A stretch of 26,156 nt of DNA from NCBI RefSeq assembly GCF_031581025.1, contig NZ_JAVLCA010000035.1; one strand, written 5' to 3'. This DNA comes from Salibaculum sp031581025 (lineage in GTDB: Bacteria > Pseudomonadota > Alphaproteobacteria > Rhodobacterales > Rhodobacteraceae). Both the position numbers and the translations under genes were made by a program. Below the pieces are notes generated by a model. That model did no database searches. It had not been told where the DNA came from and saw only the letters and a list, made by a program, of their open reading frames with translations. Shown here piece after piece: positions 1 through 8,649 of the stretch; positions within the stretch are counted from its first letter, which is position 1; every line of letters starts with the position of its first letter.

Positions 1-220
1 CGACGACCTCTTCGCGCAGCGCGGGATCGATTTGAAAGGGTGCATCTGTGCCGCCGCCGGCGGCCTGGGCACGATGCAAGGCCCCGCACCCGGGCGCGGG
101 GCAGGACGGCGATGCGTTCTGCGCCGCACCGGGCGTGCCCGCCTCAAGGGCCGTATCGGGCAGGTCGGTGACTGCTGTGACCTGCAACGCGGCGGCAATG
201 CAAAGGGAGTAAAAAAGCAT
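1..220 (-). CDS. Partial small exported protein, C-terminus outside window
   Basis: An open frame reads leftward from an ATG at 220 to the window edge (73 codons) without a stop. The start is supported by a GGAGA ribosome-binding sequence a few bases upstream. The first residues (MLFYSLCIAAALQVTAV) are hydrophobic like a short signal peptide, so an exported protein is likely. The rest is rich in Ala, Gly and Pro with a Cys-Pro-Ala-Pro-Gly-Cys stretch. It lies 69 bases downstream of another exported-protein gene on the same strand and may be co-transcribed with it. I recognise no family. A different frame overlapping here (144-494, minus) has a shadow-like arginine-rich composition and is not preferred. 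Confidence 0.55.
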   Translation of the reverse strand, partial: MLFYSLCIAAALQVTAVTDLPDTALEAGTPGAAQNASPSCPAPGCGALHRAQAAGGGTDAPFQIDPALREEVV

Positions 221-289
221 TCGGGATGTCTCCGTCGTCTTGTCCGGTCAAATCCTGACGTGTGCCTGGCGACCTGCCCGCCGCGCGGT

Positions 290-1051
290 TCAGTCGCCAC
301 GGCCCTGCAAGCCAAGGCCGAACCGGAGCGTCACCGGCACGGCCTCGACCCGCGTCTGCGGCAGGGTGACCTCGAGATCGACGGCATCGCGCGGCCCGGC
401 GATCACCAGGTTCGCCCGCGGGTCGGCGGGCTCGGGCGCGGCGCCGCCGGTCAAGGCCTCGACACCCGTCAGACTGCCTTCGCGCATCGCGCACACGAGT
501 TCGAGCGGTTCATCCTCCGGCCGTTCGCGGCGCTCGTCGCGGCAGGTCATGCGCGCGCCCTCGACATCCACTTCCACGCCCCATCCCGGAACCTCAGAGA
601 AATCGACATCCTCGATCAGAACACTCCGCGTACCGTCGTCCATGACGTCGATATCCAGGTCCATCCCGATCTCGAGCCGCGTTGCATCCGGATGCGGAAG
701 ACCTGGCAAGATCAGCGGCACACGAATCCATCCCTTTTCGGGGTTATGGGTGATTTGGTGGCGCATGAAATAGCCCTCTTCCTCGAAATTCCGATCAAAG
801 GGACCTGCACCGGCCATAAGATCCTTGCCCGTATCGTCGCTTGCGCGCGTCACGCGTGCGCTCTCCGCAAGCCCCGAAATCCCGGGGTGTTCGATCGCCA
901 GTTCAATCGCCGTGTAGGGATCGGCCAGATCGGCAGAGGGGGCCGGATCGGTCAGGCGCAGGACTTCCAGATAGACTTTGGGCTCGCCCGCCGCCTGCAC
1001 AGGCAGCGCCAGGACAACCGCCGTGATCAAGGGGTGCATACAATGTTTCAT
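290..1051 (-). CDS. Exported hypothetical protein, 253 aa
   Basis: The protein begins with a signal-peptide-like segment (MKHCMHPLITAVVLALPVQA, predicted cleavage near Ala20-Ala21). The mature part is acidic and soluble, with many Glu/Asp and few hydrophobic runs, which suggests a periplasmic location. Only two cysteines are visible in the mature part (in MTCRDERR and LVCAMREG), about twenty residues apart; they could form a disulfide. The start at 1051 is weakly supported (GGGAATGA upstream); the in-frame ATG four codons later is an alternative. I recognise no family and assign no function. It lies downstream of the galactoside operon on the same strand but is separated from it by about 290 bases, so membership of that operon is doubtful. 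Confidence 0.7.
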   Translation of the reverse strand: MKHCMHPLITAVVLALPVQAAGEPKVYLEVLRLTDPAPSADLADPYTAIELAIEHPGISGLAESARVTRASDDTGKDLMAGAGPFDRNFEEEGYFMRHQITHNPEKGWIRVPLILPGLPHPDATRLEIGMDLDIDVMDDGTRSVLIEDVDFSEVPGWGVEVDVEGARMTCRDERRERPEDEPLELVCAMREGSLTGVEALTGGAAPEPADPRANLVIAGPRDAVDLEVTLPQTRVEAVPVTLRFGLGLQGRGD

Positions 1052-1344
1052 GGGTCATTCCCGCATAATCCAAATCCACATCCGGCCTTCTGGGGCCGCG
1101 TTTGCGATGCCGACAAGTCGATCCTCTGCCGAACGCCAGCCCCGCGACACAGGCAAACTGGTGCCACGGTGGCCCGCCTCGCGCCCCGTCCAAATGAAGG
1201 GGCGCGGGGCCGTGTTCAGCCGCCGCGTCGTGGCGGGGCCGAGATCGGGCGTAGCGCGGTGCAGGGCGCGCATCGGCTGCCATTGGCGCGGGCAAACACG
1301 GGCCACAGGTAACCGGCCACCGCGCCGCCCCAAGACGGGGCCGC
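1052..1344. other. Intergenic gap without a supported gene
   Basis: This stretch of 293 bases lies between the GH42 stop and the start of the exported hypothetical protein, both on the minus strand. Several long frames run through it (for example 1055-1333 minus), but their products are arginine-, proline- and tryptophan-rich with no recognisable motif, as expected for chance frames in GC-rich DNA. I see no clear terminator hairpin with a T-run and no convincing promoter. Confidence 0.5.
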
Positions 1345-3246
1345 TCAGAGGGTCTGCCGCAGCACCCCTGCGGGGGGCAGATCCCCGGCCTCGGTCGGTA
1401 CCGTTTTATCGGTGTAGTTGAACCAGAACCGCTCGGTGTCCGTGTCGCGGATGCGGACGCCCTCGGGCATGGGCCGCACGGCCAGCCCCGCGCGATCGGC
1501 GATATCATTGACCAGCCTGTCAAACCCGGCCCCGTCGAGCCAGCCTGCCAGATAGGTCAGCGACCCGAAGCGTTGCGCCACGGCCTGGCCTGTCGCGGTT
1601 TCCAGAATGGTCGCGCCCGTGCCCTCGATCTCGTCGAGATAGCCCAAGATGGCCCCTCTCCCGGCCAGGGGCAGCGGCATGTCGGGGCGCATGGACTCGA
1701 CTCGGGCGACCCGCAGGTCGATCCCCGGCAGATCGGGCGGCAAGGCCGCCGGGATGGCCATGTCGCGGGTGCGCGCTCCGGCGCGGGGGCCGAGCACCAC
1801 CTGAGCGTCACTGGCCAGAAGCGCCGCCTTGAGGTCCTCGGGCAGGATCATCAGACCCGGCGCGAAGATGGCCTTGTATCCCGTCAGCGCCGCGGCCTCT
1901 GGGCGGACGATGTCCACCGACAGCCCGGCCCGGCGCAGGGCGCGGTAGCAGTCGAACGCCAGCCCGAAGCCGGACAGCCCGGCACCGTGCGGTTGCACCT
2001 CCCAGGCCCAGTCGGACTCGTAGTCGAAGATCAAGGCCACGGGGGCCTTCACAGGCTGCACCTCCGGCGCTTCGGCGATCTCGGCAGCGACCTGTTGGGC
2101 CTCCTCCATGGCGGGGGCCTCGGCGCTGTCGGGCCGCAGCAGGCCTGCGTGCATCTGTTCCTGGGCAAAGGGGGCCTGGCGCCAACGAAAATAACAGACC
2201 GCCTCGGCCCCGTGGGCAAAGGCCTCCCACGTCCAGAGGCGCACCATGCCCGGCAGCGGGGCGGGATTGTAGGGTGCCCAGTTCACCGGGCCGGGCTGCT
2301 GTTCCATCACCCACCAGCGGCCCCGCCCCACGGCGCGGTAGAGGTCGTGATGGAAGGCCTGGAAATCCGGGTCGCCCTGGCGGTTGTAGCGGCGCTTGTG
2401 CGCATCCTCGGCCCCGACGACATTTTCCAGGAAGCCAAGCGGGTAGCTGTCCCAGGAAGCGATATCGAGATCATCGCCCACCTTGTAGTGATCGAAATCC
2501 GTGACCCGCCCCATGTAGTTGTGGGCGATCGGTGCCTTTGACTGGGCCCGCAGGATATCCACCTGCACCTTGTTGAAGCGCACCACCTGATCCGAACTGA
2601 ACCGGCGGAAGTCCAGCGCATGCGACGGGTTGGGTTCCGTCACGGTCCGGTTGGGCAGATCCACATCGTCGAAACTGGCATAGTCCATGGACCAGAAGAC
2701 GTTGCCCCAGGCGCGGTTCAGCGCCTCGGGCGATTGATAGCGCTGCGCCAGCCAATCGCGGAATGCCGATCGGGCCGCCTCGGAATAGGACAGGATGGTA
2801 TCGTGGCAGCCGTATTCATTGTCGGTCTGCCAGGCCGCGACATGGGGGTTGGCACCATAGCGTTCGGCCATGAGCGTGACGATCCGGCGGCATTCGTCAA
2901 GATAGCCCGCGTGGCTGAAGCAGTAGTGCCGACGTGAGCCGAACCTGCGCGGACGCCCCTCGGCATCGACGGCCAGCATGTCGGGATGCTTGTCCACCAC
3001 CCAGCGCGGCGGCGTGGCAGTGGGCGTGCCAAGGACCACCTTCAATCCCGCTTGCCCCAGCACCTCGATGGCACGGTCCAGCCAGTCCCAGTGCAGATCG
3101 CCCGGCGCGGGCTCGATCCGGCCCCAGGCGAATTCCCCGATCCGCACCCAGGTCAGCCCCAGCTCGGCCATGCGGGCGGCATCGTCCTGCCAGACCTCCT
3201 CGGGCCAGTGTTCGGGATAGTAGCAAGTGCCAAGCGTGCGCTGCAT
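1345..3246 (-). CDS. GH42 beta-galactosidase
   Basis: This is a cytoplasmic glycoside hydrolase family 42 enzyme of 633 residues, close to the usual family length, with no signal peptide. It would release galactose from beta-galactosides by a retaining mechanism. The N-terminal barrel opens with CYYPEHWPEEVW, typical of GH42. The acid/base Glu144 is in TDNEYG and the nucleophile Glu315 is in VMEQQPGPVNW, followed by the family's NWAPYNPAPLPGM-type segment. The middle third (about residues 390-580) fits the trimerisation (glutamine-amidotransferase-like) domain and the end a small beta domain. It is the last gene of the galactoside operon, 23 bases after dgoA, with only a weak GAGG ribosome-binding site. 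Pairing with an alpha-galactosidase in the same operon suggests several galactosides feed one galactose pathway. Confidence 0.93.
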   Translation of the reverse strand: MQRTLGTCYYPEHWPEEVWQDDAARMAELGLTWVRIGEFAWGRIEPAPGDLHWDWLDRAIEVLGQAGLKVVLGTPTATPPRWVVDKHPDMLAVDAEGRPRRFGSRRHYCFSHAGYLDECRRIVTLMAERYGANPHVAAWQTDNEYGCHDTILSYSEAARSAFRDWLAQRYQSPEALNRAWGNVFWSMDYASFDDVDLPNRTVTEPNPSHALDFRRFSSDQVVRFNKVQVDILRAQSKAPIAHNYMGRVTDFDHYKVGDDLDIASWDSYPLGFLENVVGAEDAHKRRYNRQGDPDFQAFHHDLYRAVGRGRWWVMEQQPGPVNWAPYNPAPLPGMVRLWTWEAFAHGAEAVCYFRWRQAPFAQEQMHAGLLRPDSAEAPAMEEAQQVAAEIAEAPEVQPVKAPVALIFDYESDWAWEVQPHGAGLSGFGLAFDCYRALRRAGLSVDIVRPEAAALTGYKAIFAPGLMILPEDLKAALLASDAQVVLGPRAGARTRDMAIPAALPPDLPGIDLRVARVESMRPDMPLPLAGRGAILGYLDEIEGTGATILETATGQAVAQRFGSLTYLAGWLDGAGFDRLVNDIADRAGLAVRPMPEGVRIRDTDTERFWFNYTDKTVPTEAGDLPPAGVLRQTL

Positions 3247-3269
3247 GGGGCCTCGGGGGGTATCGGGTT

Positions 3270-3875
3270 TCAGGAAAAGGTTGCGTCGTAGGCGGCGACG
3301 GCCTCTGCCGCCAGATCGCCCACGCGAGCGGCATCAAATCCAGGCTTGTAGAGGGTCGTGCCCAGCCCGAAGCCGGTGATCCCGGCCGCACGCCACGCGG
3401 CAAAGTCGGCCGGTCCGACGCCGCCCACTGCATAGGTGGCGGCCGCATCGGGCAGCACCGCCGAAAGGGCCTTGAACCCGTCGAGCCCCAGCTTGAAGGC
3501 CGGAAAGAATTTCAGGCCGTCCGCGCCGTGGCGCAGGGCGGTGAAGCACTCGGTCGCGGTAAAGACCCCGGGAAAGGACGCCATGCCCTGGGCCTTGGTC
3601 GCGGCGATGACCTCGGGGTTGGTATCCGGCGACACCACCATCCCCGCGCCGATCCCGGCCAGCCGCGCAACCGCCTGGGTGTCCAGGACCGTCCCCGCCC
3701 CGATTGTCGCGCTGTCGCCGGCATGGGCGATCATGCGCGCGATGCTGTCGTAAGGGTCCGGCGAGTTCAGCGGCACCTCGATGCGGGAAATGCCGGCTGC
3801 GATCAGCGCCTCGGTGATCGGCACGGCTTCGTGCGGTTGCACGCCGCGCAGGATGGCGATGATGTCTCGGGTCAT
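3270..3875 (-). CDS. dgoA: 2-dehydro-3-deoxy-6-phosphogalactonate aldolase
   Basis: This class I aldolase splits 2-keto-3-deoxy-6-phosphogalactonate into pyruvate and glyceraldehyde-3-phosphate, the last step of the De Ley-Doudoroff galactose pathway. At 201 residues it has normal length for the KDPG/KDPGal aldolase family. Visible signatures are IAILRG (Arg10), the RIEVPLNSP segment with catalytic Glu33, GAGTVL, and the Schiff-base Lys122 in LKFFPA. The LNSP and LKFFPA wording fits DgoA better than the Entner-Doudoroff enzyme Eda. The ATG overlaps the stop of dgoK by four bases (ATGA), so the two are probably translationally coupled and act in sequence. Confidence 0.93.
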   Translation of the reverse strand: MTRDIIAILRGVQPHEAVPITEALIAAGISRIEVPLNSPDPYDSIARMIAHAGDSATIGAGTVLDTQAVARLAGIGAGMVVSPDTNPEVIAATKAQGMASFPGVFTATECFTALRHGADGLKFFPAFKLGLDGFKALSAVLPDAAATYAVGGVGPADFAAWRAAGITGFGLGTTLYKPGFDAARVGDLAAEAVAAYDATFS

Positions 3876-4780
3876 TGGGCGGCCTCGCGCAGGGTGTCAT
3901 GGGCCGCGCGCAGCCCGCGCAGGGCCATGCCCTCGCCGGCCACGGTGGCAACGCTGGCACCTTGGGCGGCCAATGCGGCATGATAGGCCCCGGCGATCCC
4001 GCCCGCGCCGACCACGCGGATATCCTGGCCCAGCCAGTAGGGCCGCGCCCCGGCCAGTTCCATGCCGATCAACAGCCCGGAAAGCCGGGCGCGGGAGGGT
4101 CCCGGCCCGGTGCCTTCCAGCAGCGCTACGGCACGGATGGAAAAGAGCTCGGCCGCCACGGTGGCGGGCCGCGAGATGGCATCCTCGACCGCCGTCGCAA
4201 AGGCCCCGGCATCCCAGTCGCCTCCGGTCACTGAATGGCGCAGCATAGAGGCCTGTTCGAGCAGCGCGAAGATCTCGCCCGTCATGAAGGTGCGGAAACT
4301 TACGACCTCGCCGGCGCTGATGTGCGCCCATTTCGTGTGCGTGCCCGGCAGGCAGAGCACCCCGTCGAAGCCGGGCGTGTCGGCAAGAAACCCGGCGATC
4401 TGGGTTTCCTCGCCGCGCATCACGTCCGGCGGCGAGACCTGCTTGATCCCGGGCACGATGAAGACGGAAAGACGCGCATCGGCAGTCTCGACCGGGACGG
4501 CCGATACGATCGACGGCGGCGCGCAGGGCACCGCCGCATAGGGGGCCTCGGCCCAGCCCTGCCGTGAGCCGGCCATGCCGCAAACGATCACCGGCACCGT
4601 GCCGCCCCGGGGCAGCGCGTCACCAACCAGCGCCAGCAGCGCCGGTTCGAACTGGCCGCTCGACAGGTTGCCCATGCCCCGGTCGGACTGGCGCTGATCC
4701 AGCACCGCGCCGTCCGGCCCCATGATCCAGACCCGCAGGTGCGACGTGCCCCAGTCCACGGCAAGCCATTCCGGTGTCAT
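3872..4780 (-). CDS. dgoK: 2-dehydro-3-deoxygalactonokinase
   Basis: This sugar-acid kinase phosphorylates 2-keto-3-deoxygalactonate to the 6-phosphate with ATP, feeding DgoA directly. The protein has 302 residues from the chosen start. The N-terminal VDWGTSHLRVW (residues 8-18) is the phosphate-binding segment of the ASKHA-type DgoK family. Further family wording includes CGMAGSRQGWAEAPY and CLPGTHTKWAHI, and a glycine-rich VVGAGGIAGAY segment near the C-terminus. I chose the ATG at 4780 because a strong GGAGGGTGAC lies just upstream; the in-frame ATG at 4801, overlapping the SDR stop as TAATG, has no comparable site. The 3' end overlaps dgoA by four bases. Confidence 0.92.
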   Translation of the reverse strand: MTPEWLAVDWGTSHLRVWIMGPDGAVLDQRQSDRGMGNLSSGQFEPALLALVGDALPRGGTVPVIVCGMAGSRQGWAEAPYAAVPCAPPSIVSAVPVETADARLSVFIVPGIKQVSPPDVMRGEETQIAGFLADTPGFDGVLCLPGTHTKWAHISAGEVVSFRTFMTGEIFALLEQASMLRHSVTGGDWDAGAFATAVEDAISRPATVAAELFSIRAVALLEGTGPGPSRARLSGLLIGMELAGARPYWLGQDIRVVGAGGIAGAYHAALAAQGASVATVAGEGMALRGLRAAHDTLREAAQ

Positions 4781-4800
4781 GTCACCCTCCGCGTCACGCA

Positions 4801-5568
4801 TTACCCCGTCACCACGACGCCACCGTCAACCACCATGGCCTGTCCGGTCATCATGCGGCTGGACTGAGAGGCCAGGAAAAGCGTGGCTTCCACGATGTCC
4901 TGCGGTTTCAGATGCTCCTTGATGCACTGCCGGTCCATATGGGCGGCCAGCGCCTCGGGCTCGGCCCAAAGCTCGAGCTGCTTGTCGGTCAGCACCCAGC
5001 CCGGCGCCAGCGCGTTCACGCGGATGGCGTCGGGGCCATATTCCCGGGCCAGGCTGCGGGTCATGCCGTTGATGCCGGAATTTGCCGTGGTGTAGAGCGG
5101 ATAGCCCGCGTTGCCCATCATGTAGCTGACCGAGCTGAAGTTGACGATGGACCCGCCGCCCATGGCCTTCATGCCCGGCAGGACCGCCTGGCAGGCAAAG
5201 AAATAGGCCTTGAGGTTGATCGCCATCATCCAGTCCCAGAAGGCTTCGTCGACCTCGTCGGCGGTGTGGCGCTGATCGTTGGCGGCGTTGTTGATCAGGG
5301 CGCGGATCGGGCCGCTCGCCGTGGCCGCCTTTTCCATCGCGGCCTTGAGCGCGGGGATGTCGGTGATGTCACACTGCACGAACAGCGGGCGGTTGCCGGT
5401 ATCCCGTTCCATCCGGTCGACGAATTCACTGGCGTCCGAACGGCCCACAAAAGAGACCTTCGCCCCTTGCCGCAGGAAACCCTCGGTCAGGGCCGCGCCA
5501 ATGCCGGACCCGCCGCCGGTGATGAAGACGGAGGCGCCGTCGAGGTCGTGAAAGGTGGCGGTGTTCAT
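4801..5568 (-). CDS. SDR-family sugar dehydrogenase, probably galactose 1-dehydrogenase
   Basis: This is a short-chain dehydrogenase of 255 residues, the classical SDR length. Visible elements are the nucleotide-binding TGGGSGIG (17-24), the acidic CDITD (66-70), NNAA (93-96), and a Ser145/Ser146 - Tyr159 catalytic region. The usual YxxxK motif reads Tyr159-Thr-Thr-Ala-Asn163, so the lysine that normally binds the cofactor ribose and lowers the tyrosine pKa is replaced by asparagine (codon AAT). From its place between an aldonate dehydratase and DgoK, its likely job is NAD(P)-dependent oxidation of D-galactose to galactonolactone; related substrates such as L-arabinose or D-fucose are possible. 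It overlaps the dehydratase stop by one base (TGATG). Confidence 0.85.
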   Translation of the reverse strand: MNTATFHDLDGASVFITGGGSGIGAALTEGFLRQGAKVSFVGRSDASEFVDRMERDTGNRPLFVQCDITDIPALKAAMEKAATASGPIRALINNAANDQRHTADEVDEAFWDWMMAINLKAYFFACQAVLPGMKAMGGGSIVNFSSVSYMMGNAGYPLYTTANSGINGMTRSLAREYGPDAIRVNALAPGWVLTDKQLELWAEPEALAAHMDRQCIKEHLKPQDIVEATLFLASQSSRMMTGQAMVVDGGVVVTG

Positions 5569-7283
5569 CAGTGGCTCTCTCTTGTCACGGGGCGGGTGTC
5601 CTTGCCCACGAGGAAGTCCAGGTCCGCGCCCCGGTCGGCCTGCAGCACGTGGTCGATGTAGAGTTTCGCATAGCCGCGGGTGTAATCGGGCAGGTCGGGC
5701 TGCCAGTTCGCGCGGCGGGTCTCGAGTTCTGCCTCCTCGACAAGCAGGTCGAGCCGCCCGGTGCCGGCCGAGACCCGGATGCGGTCGCCCGTCTGCACCA
5801 GCGCCAGGGTGCCGCCGGCCTGCGCCTCGGGCGAGACATGCAGGATGACGGTGCCATAGGCGGTGCCGGACATGCGCGCGTCGGAAATGCGGATCATGTC
5901 GCGCACCCCCTGCTGCACCAGCTTTTTCGGGATCGGCATGTTGCCCACCTCGGGCATGCCCGGATAACCTTTCGGCCCGCAGCCCTTGAGCACGAGGATC
6001 GTCTCCGGCGTCACCGGCAGGTCGTCGCGGTCGATATTGGCCTTCATGTCCTCGATGTTTTCAAACACGAACGCCTCGCCCTCGTGTTCCAGCAGGGCAT
6101 CCGTGGCTGCCGAGGGTTTCACGATGGCCCCCTCGGGCGCGAGGTTGCCGCGCAGAACCCGCAGACCGGCGGCGGGTTTGACCGGGGCCTCGTAGGGCCG
6201 GATGACGTCGGTGTTGTAGCACTCGGCCCCCTGCGCATAGGCGCCGATATCGCCCCCCAGCACGGTTTTCGCGCGCTTCAGGTGCCCCTGTTCGGCCAGC
6301 GCGCGCAGCACCACCGGCACCCCGCCGGCATAGCAGAAATCCTCCATCAGGTATTGCCCCGAGGGCATGCAGTTCACCAGCAGGGGGATCTCGCTGCCCT
6401 GTTCGAAATCCTCAAGCGTCAGGTCCACGCCGACGCGCCCGGCCAGCGCCAGCAGGTGCACCACTGCGTTGGTGGACCCGCCCACGGCGGCATTGGCCAG
6501 CACCGCGTTGAGGAACGCGTCCTTGGTCAGCACGTCCGAGGGCCTGATATCCTCGTCCACCATTTCCACGATGCGCTTGCCGGTCAGATGCGCCAGCGCC
6601 ATGCGCCGCGCGTCCACCGCCGGCAGCGCGGCATTGGTGGGCAGCGACAGGCCCATGGCCTCGACCAGCGACGCCATGGTGCTTGCCGTGCCCATGGTCA
6701 TGCAGACCCCCTTGGAGCGCGACATGCCGCTTTCGGCGGCCATGAAATCCTGCAGGGTCATCTCGCCCGCGCGCACCGCTTCCGAAAATTTCCAGACATC
6801 CGTGCCGGACCCGATGTCCTTGCCCTTCCATTTGCCATTCAGCATCGGCCCCGAGGAGACGACGATCGAGGGCAGATCGACGCTTGCCGCGCCCATCAAC
6901 TGCCCCGGCGTTGTCTTGTCACAGCCGCCCAGCAGAACCACCCCGTCGATGCCATAGGCGCGAATCGATTCCTCGACGTCCATGGCCAGCAGGTTGCGGA
7001 ACAACATCGCCGTAGGCTTCATCTGGGTCTCGCCCAGCGACATGACGGGGAATTCCACCGGGAAACCGCCGGCCTCCCAGACGCCGCGTTTGACGCCCTC
7101 GGCCAGCTCGCGCAGGCCGCTGTTGCAGGGGGTCAGTTCCGACCAGGTGTTGCAAATACCGATGATGGGCCGCCCGTCGAAGGCATGGTCCGGGAACCCT
7201 TGGTTCTTCATCCAGGATCGGTGAATGAACCCGTCGCGGTCGAGCTTGCCATACCAGGCGGCGCTGCGTCTTGTCTTGGTCAT
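5568..7283 (-). CDS. IlvD/Edd-family sugar-acid dehydratase (galactonate/arabinonate type)
   Basis: This iron-sulfur dehydratase of 571 residues belongs to the IlvD/Edd family, nearest in wording to L-arabinonate dehydratases. It would convert D-galactonate to 2-keto-3-deoxygalactonate. Probable cluster ligands are Cys53 (TPCN), Cys121 (GGCDKTTPG) and Cys194 (GVCMTMGTAST), with the neighbouring Asp122-Lys123 expected to hold Mg2+. The C-terminal ISDARMSGTAYG contains the serine implicated in catalysis in this family. Known members accept L-arabinonate, D-fuconate and D-galactonate, so substrate is inferred from the DgoK-DgoA neighbours. It replaces the enolase-superfamily DgoD used in Escherichia coli. 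It starts 22 bases after the alpha-galactosidase with an AAGGA site. Confidence 0.9.
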   Translation of the reverse strand: MTKTRRSAAWYGKLDRDGFIHRSWMKNQGFPDHAFDGRPIIGICNTWSELTPCNSGLRELAEGVKRGVWEAGGFPVEFPVMSLGETQMKPTAMLFRNLLAMDVEESIRAYGIDGVVLLGGCDKTTPGQLMGAASVDLPSIVVSSGPMLNGKWKGKDIGSGTDVWKFSEAVRAGEMTLQDFMAAESGMSRSKGVCMTMGTASTMASLVEAMGLSLPTNAALPAVDARRMALAHLTGKRIVEMVDEDIRPSDVLTKDAFLNAVLANAAVGGSTNAVVHLLALAGRVGVDLTLEDFEQGSEIPLLVNCMPSGQYLMEDFCYAGGVPVVLRALAEQGHLKRAKTVLGGDIGAYAQGAECYNTDVIRPYEAPVKPAAGLRVLRGNLAPEGAIVKPSAATDALLEHEGEAFVFENIEDMKANIDRDDLPVTPETILVLKGCGPKGYPGMPEVGNMPIPKKLVQQGVRDMIRISDARMSGTAYGTVILHVSPEAQAGGTLALVQTGDRIRVSAGTGRLDLLVEEAELETRRANWQPDLPDYTRGYAKLYIDHVLQADRGADLDFLVGKDTRPVTRESH

Positions 7284-7305
7284 GGGTCCTTGTCCGTTCT
7301 GGCCC

Positions 7306-8649
7306 TCAGGCCGTTTTCTTCACTTGCGCCCAGGCGGGCAACCCGGCGTGATGGGCCGCCAGCAGATCATCGACCAGCGCCCTGATCTGGCGCAGGTCCA
7401 GTTCGGCGGCGGTGTGCGGGTCCATCATGGCGGCGTGGTAGATGTGTTCCGGCGCCTCGTCCACAAGCGCGCGGACGGTCAATTCCTGCACGTTGATCTG
7501 GGTCCGCATCAGGGCGACCAGTTGCGGCGGAATGTCCGACACCACGGAGGGCTGCACGCCGTTGGCGTCCACGAGGCAGGGCGTTTCCACCGCCGCGCCC
7601 GGGGGCAGTTGCGGGATCTGGCCGCGGTTGGGCAGGTTGCCATAGGCGGTGAAAGGCTGATCCGTGACCACCGCATTTATCATCTCGGCCGCGAATTCGT
7701 GGCTTTTGGGAACCGCCATGTTGGCCTGTTGGGCCAGGTCGGCCGCTTGCGCCTTCCACTCGGCCACCTGTTCGACGCAGCGCTTTGGGTATTCGTCCAG
7801 CGGAATGCCGAAATGCTCGATCAGATCCTCGCGGCCGGCCTTGATGAACCACGGCACGTATTCGGCAAAGTGCTCGCTGCTTTCGGTGCAGAAATACCCC
7901 AACTGGTCCATTACCTCGTAGCGGACCGTATTGGGGCAGCGCGGCATCAAGAGCGGCGCCTTGGGCAGCCGTCCGGCGCGGTACCCCTCGCGCAGACGGG
8001 GATAGAGTGAGACACCCTGTGCATCCGCCAGCCGGAGGAAGAAGGCGACATGGTTCACCCCGCCGACGCGGTAGCGGATATCGCCCTCGGCCATTCCCAG
8101 ATCGTGGGCCAGTTCCTGCACGGTATTCTGCACCGAATGACACAGCCCCACCTGCCGGATATGCGGGTAGGCTTCGGCCAACGCCCAGGTGTTGATCGCC
8201 ATGGGATTGACGTATTGCATCAGCAGCGCGTCGGGGCAGACCGCAGTCATGTCCTCGGCCACGCGCCAGAGGTGCGGCACGGTGCGCAGCCCCCGCATGA
8301 TGCCGCCAACGCCCAGCGTATCGGCAATGGTCTGGCGCAGACCGTAGGCCTTGGGCACCTCGAAATCGGTGATCGTCGCAGGATCGTAGCCGCCGATCTG
8401 GAAAGCGGTCACGACGAAGTCGGCCCCCGCCAGTGCGCGGCGCTGATCGGTATGGGTGGTCACGGTCGCGCCGCTGCCCATGGTGGCGATCATGCGGCGC
8501 GCCAGGTGTTCGGACTCGGCAAGGCGGGCCTCGTCGATATCCATGAGCACAATCTCGGCGTCACGCAGCGCTTCGAAGTGCAGCATGTCGCCGACGATGT
8601 TGCGCATGAAGATCGTTGACCCTGCGCCGATGAAGGTGAGTTTGGTCAT
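7306..8649 (-). CDS. melA: GH4 alpha-galactosidase (MelA-like)
   Basis: This is a cytoplasmic glycoside hydrolase family 4 enzyme of 447 residues that hydrolyses alpha-galactosides using NAD+ and a divalent metal (usually Mn2+) by oxidation-elimination chemistry. Evidence is the N-terminal Rossmann segment FIGAGST, YVNPMAINTWAL, metal-ligand Cys170-His171 in GLCHSVQ, His200 in GGVNHVAFF, and a C-terminal half matching the melibiase pattern (ESSEHFAEY, LDEYPKRCVEQ, CLVDANGVQP, YHAAMMDPHTAA). The frame is open to 8937, but the extra 96 residues are arginine-rich shadow; the ATG at 8649 opens directly into the Rossmann fold and overlaps the upstream permease stop by four bases (ATGA), so I use that start. 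Confidence 0.93.
   Translation of the reverse strand: MTKLTFIGAGSTIFMRNIVGDMLHFEALRDAEIVLMDIDEARLAESEHLARRMIATMGSGATVTTHTDQRRALAGADFVVTAFQIGGYDPATITDFEVPKAYGLRQTIADTLGVGGIMRGLRTVPHLWRVAEDMTAVCPDALLMQYVNPMAINTWALAEAYPHIRQVGLCHSVQNTVQELAHDLGMAEGDIRYRVGGVNHVAFFLRLADAQGVSLYPRLREGYRAGRLPKAPLLMPRCPNTVRYEVMDQLGYFCTESSEHFAEYVPWFIKAGREDLIEHFGIPLDEYPKRCVEQVAEWKAQAADLAQQANMAVPKSHEFAAEMINAVVTDQPFTAYGNLPNRGQIPQLPPGAAVETPCLVDANGVQPSVVSDIPPQLVALMRTQINVQELTVRALVDEAPEHIYHAAMMDPHTAAELDLRQIRALVDDLLAAHHAGLPAWAQVKKTA

Noticed and set aside
32..1312. Long plus-strand frame of 426 codons antisense to the first two genes
   Set aside because: Arginine/proline/histidine-rich product without motifs; the opposite strand has two frames with signal peptides and reasonable composition.
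1055..1333. Minus-strand frame of 92 codons filling the gap before the exported hypothetical gene
   Set aside because: Composition (Arg, Pro, Trp-rich) and lack of any recognisable segment or ribosome-binding site fit a chance frame in GC-rich DNA.
5571..7385. Plus-strand frame of 604 codons
   Set aside because: Exactly antisense to the IlvD/Edd dehydratase; histidine- and glutamine-rich shadow.
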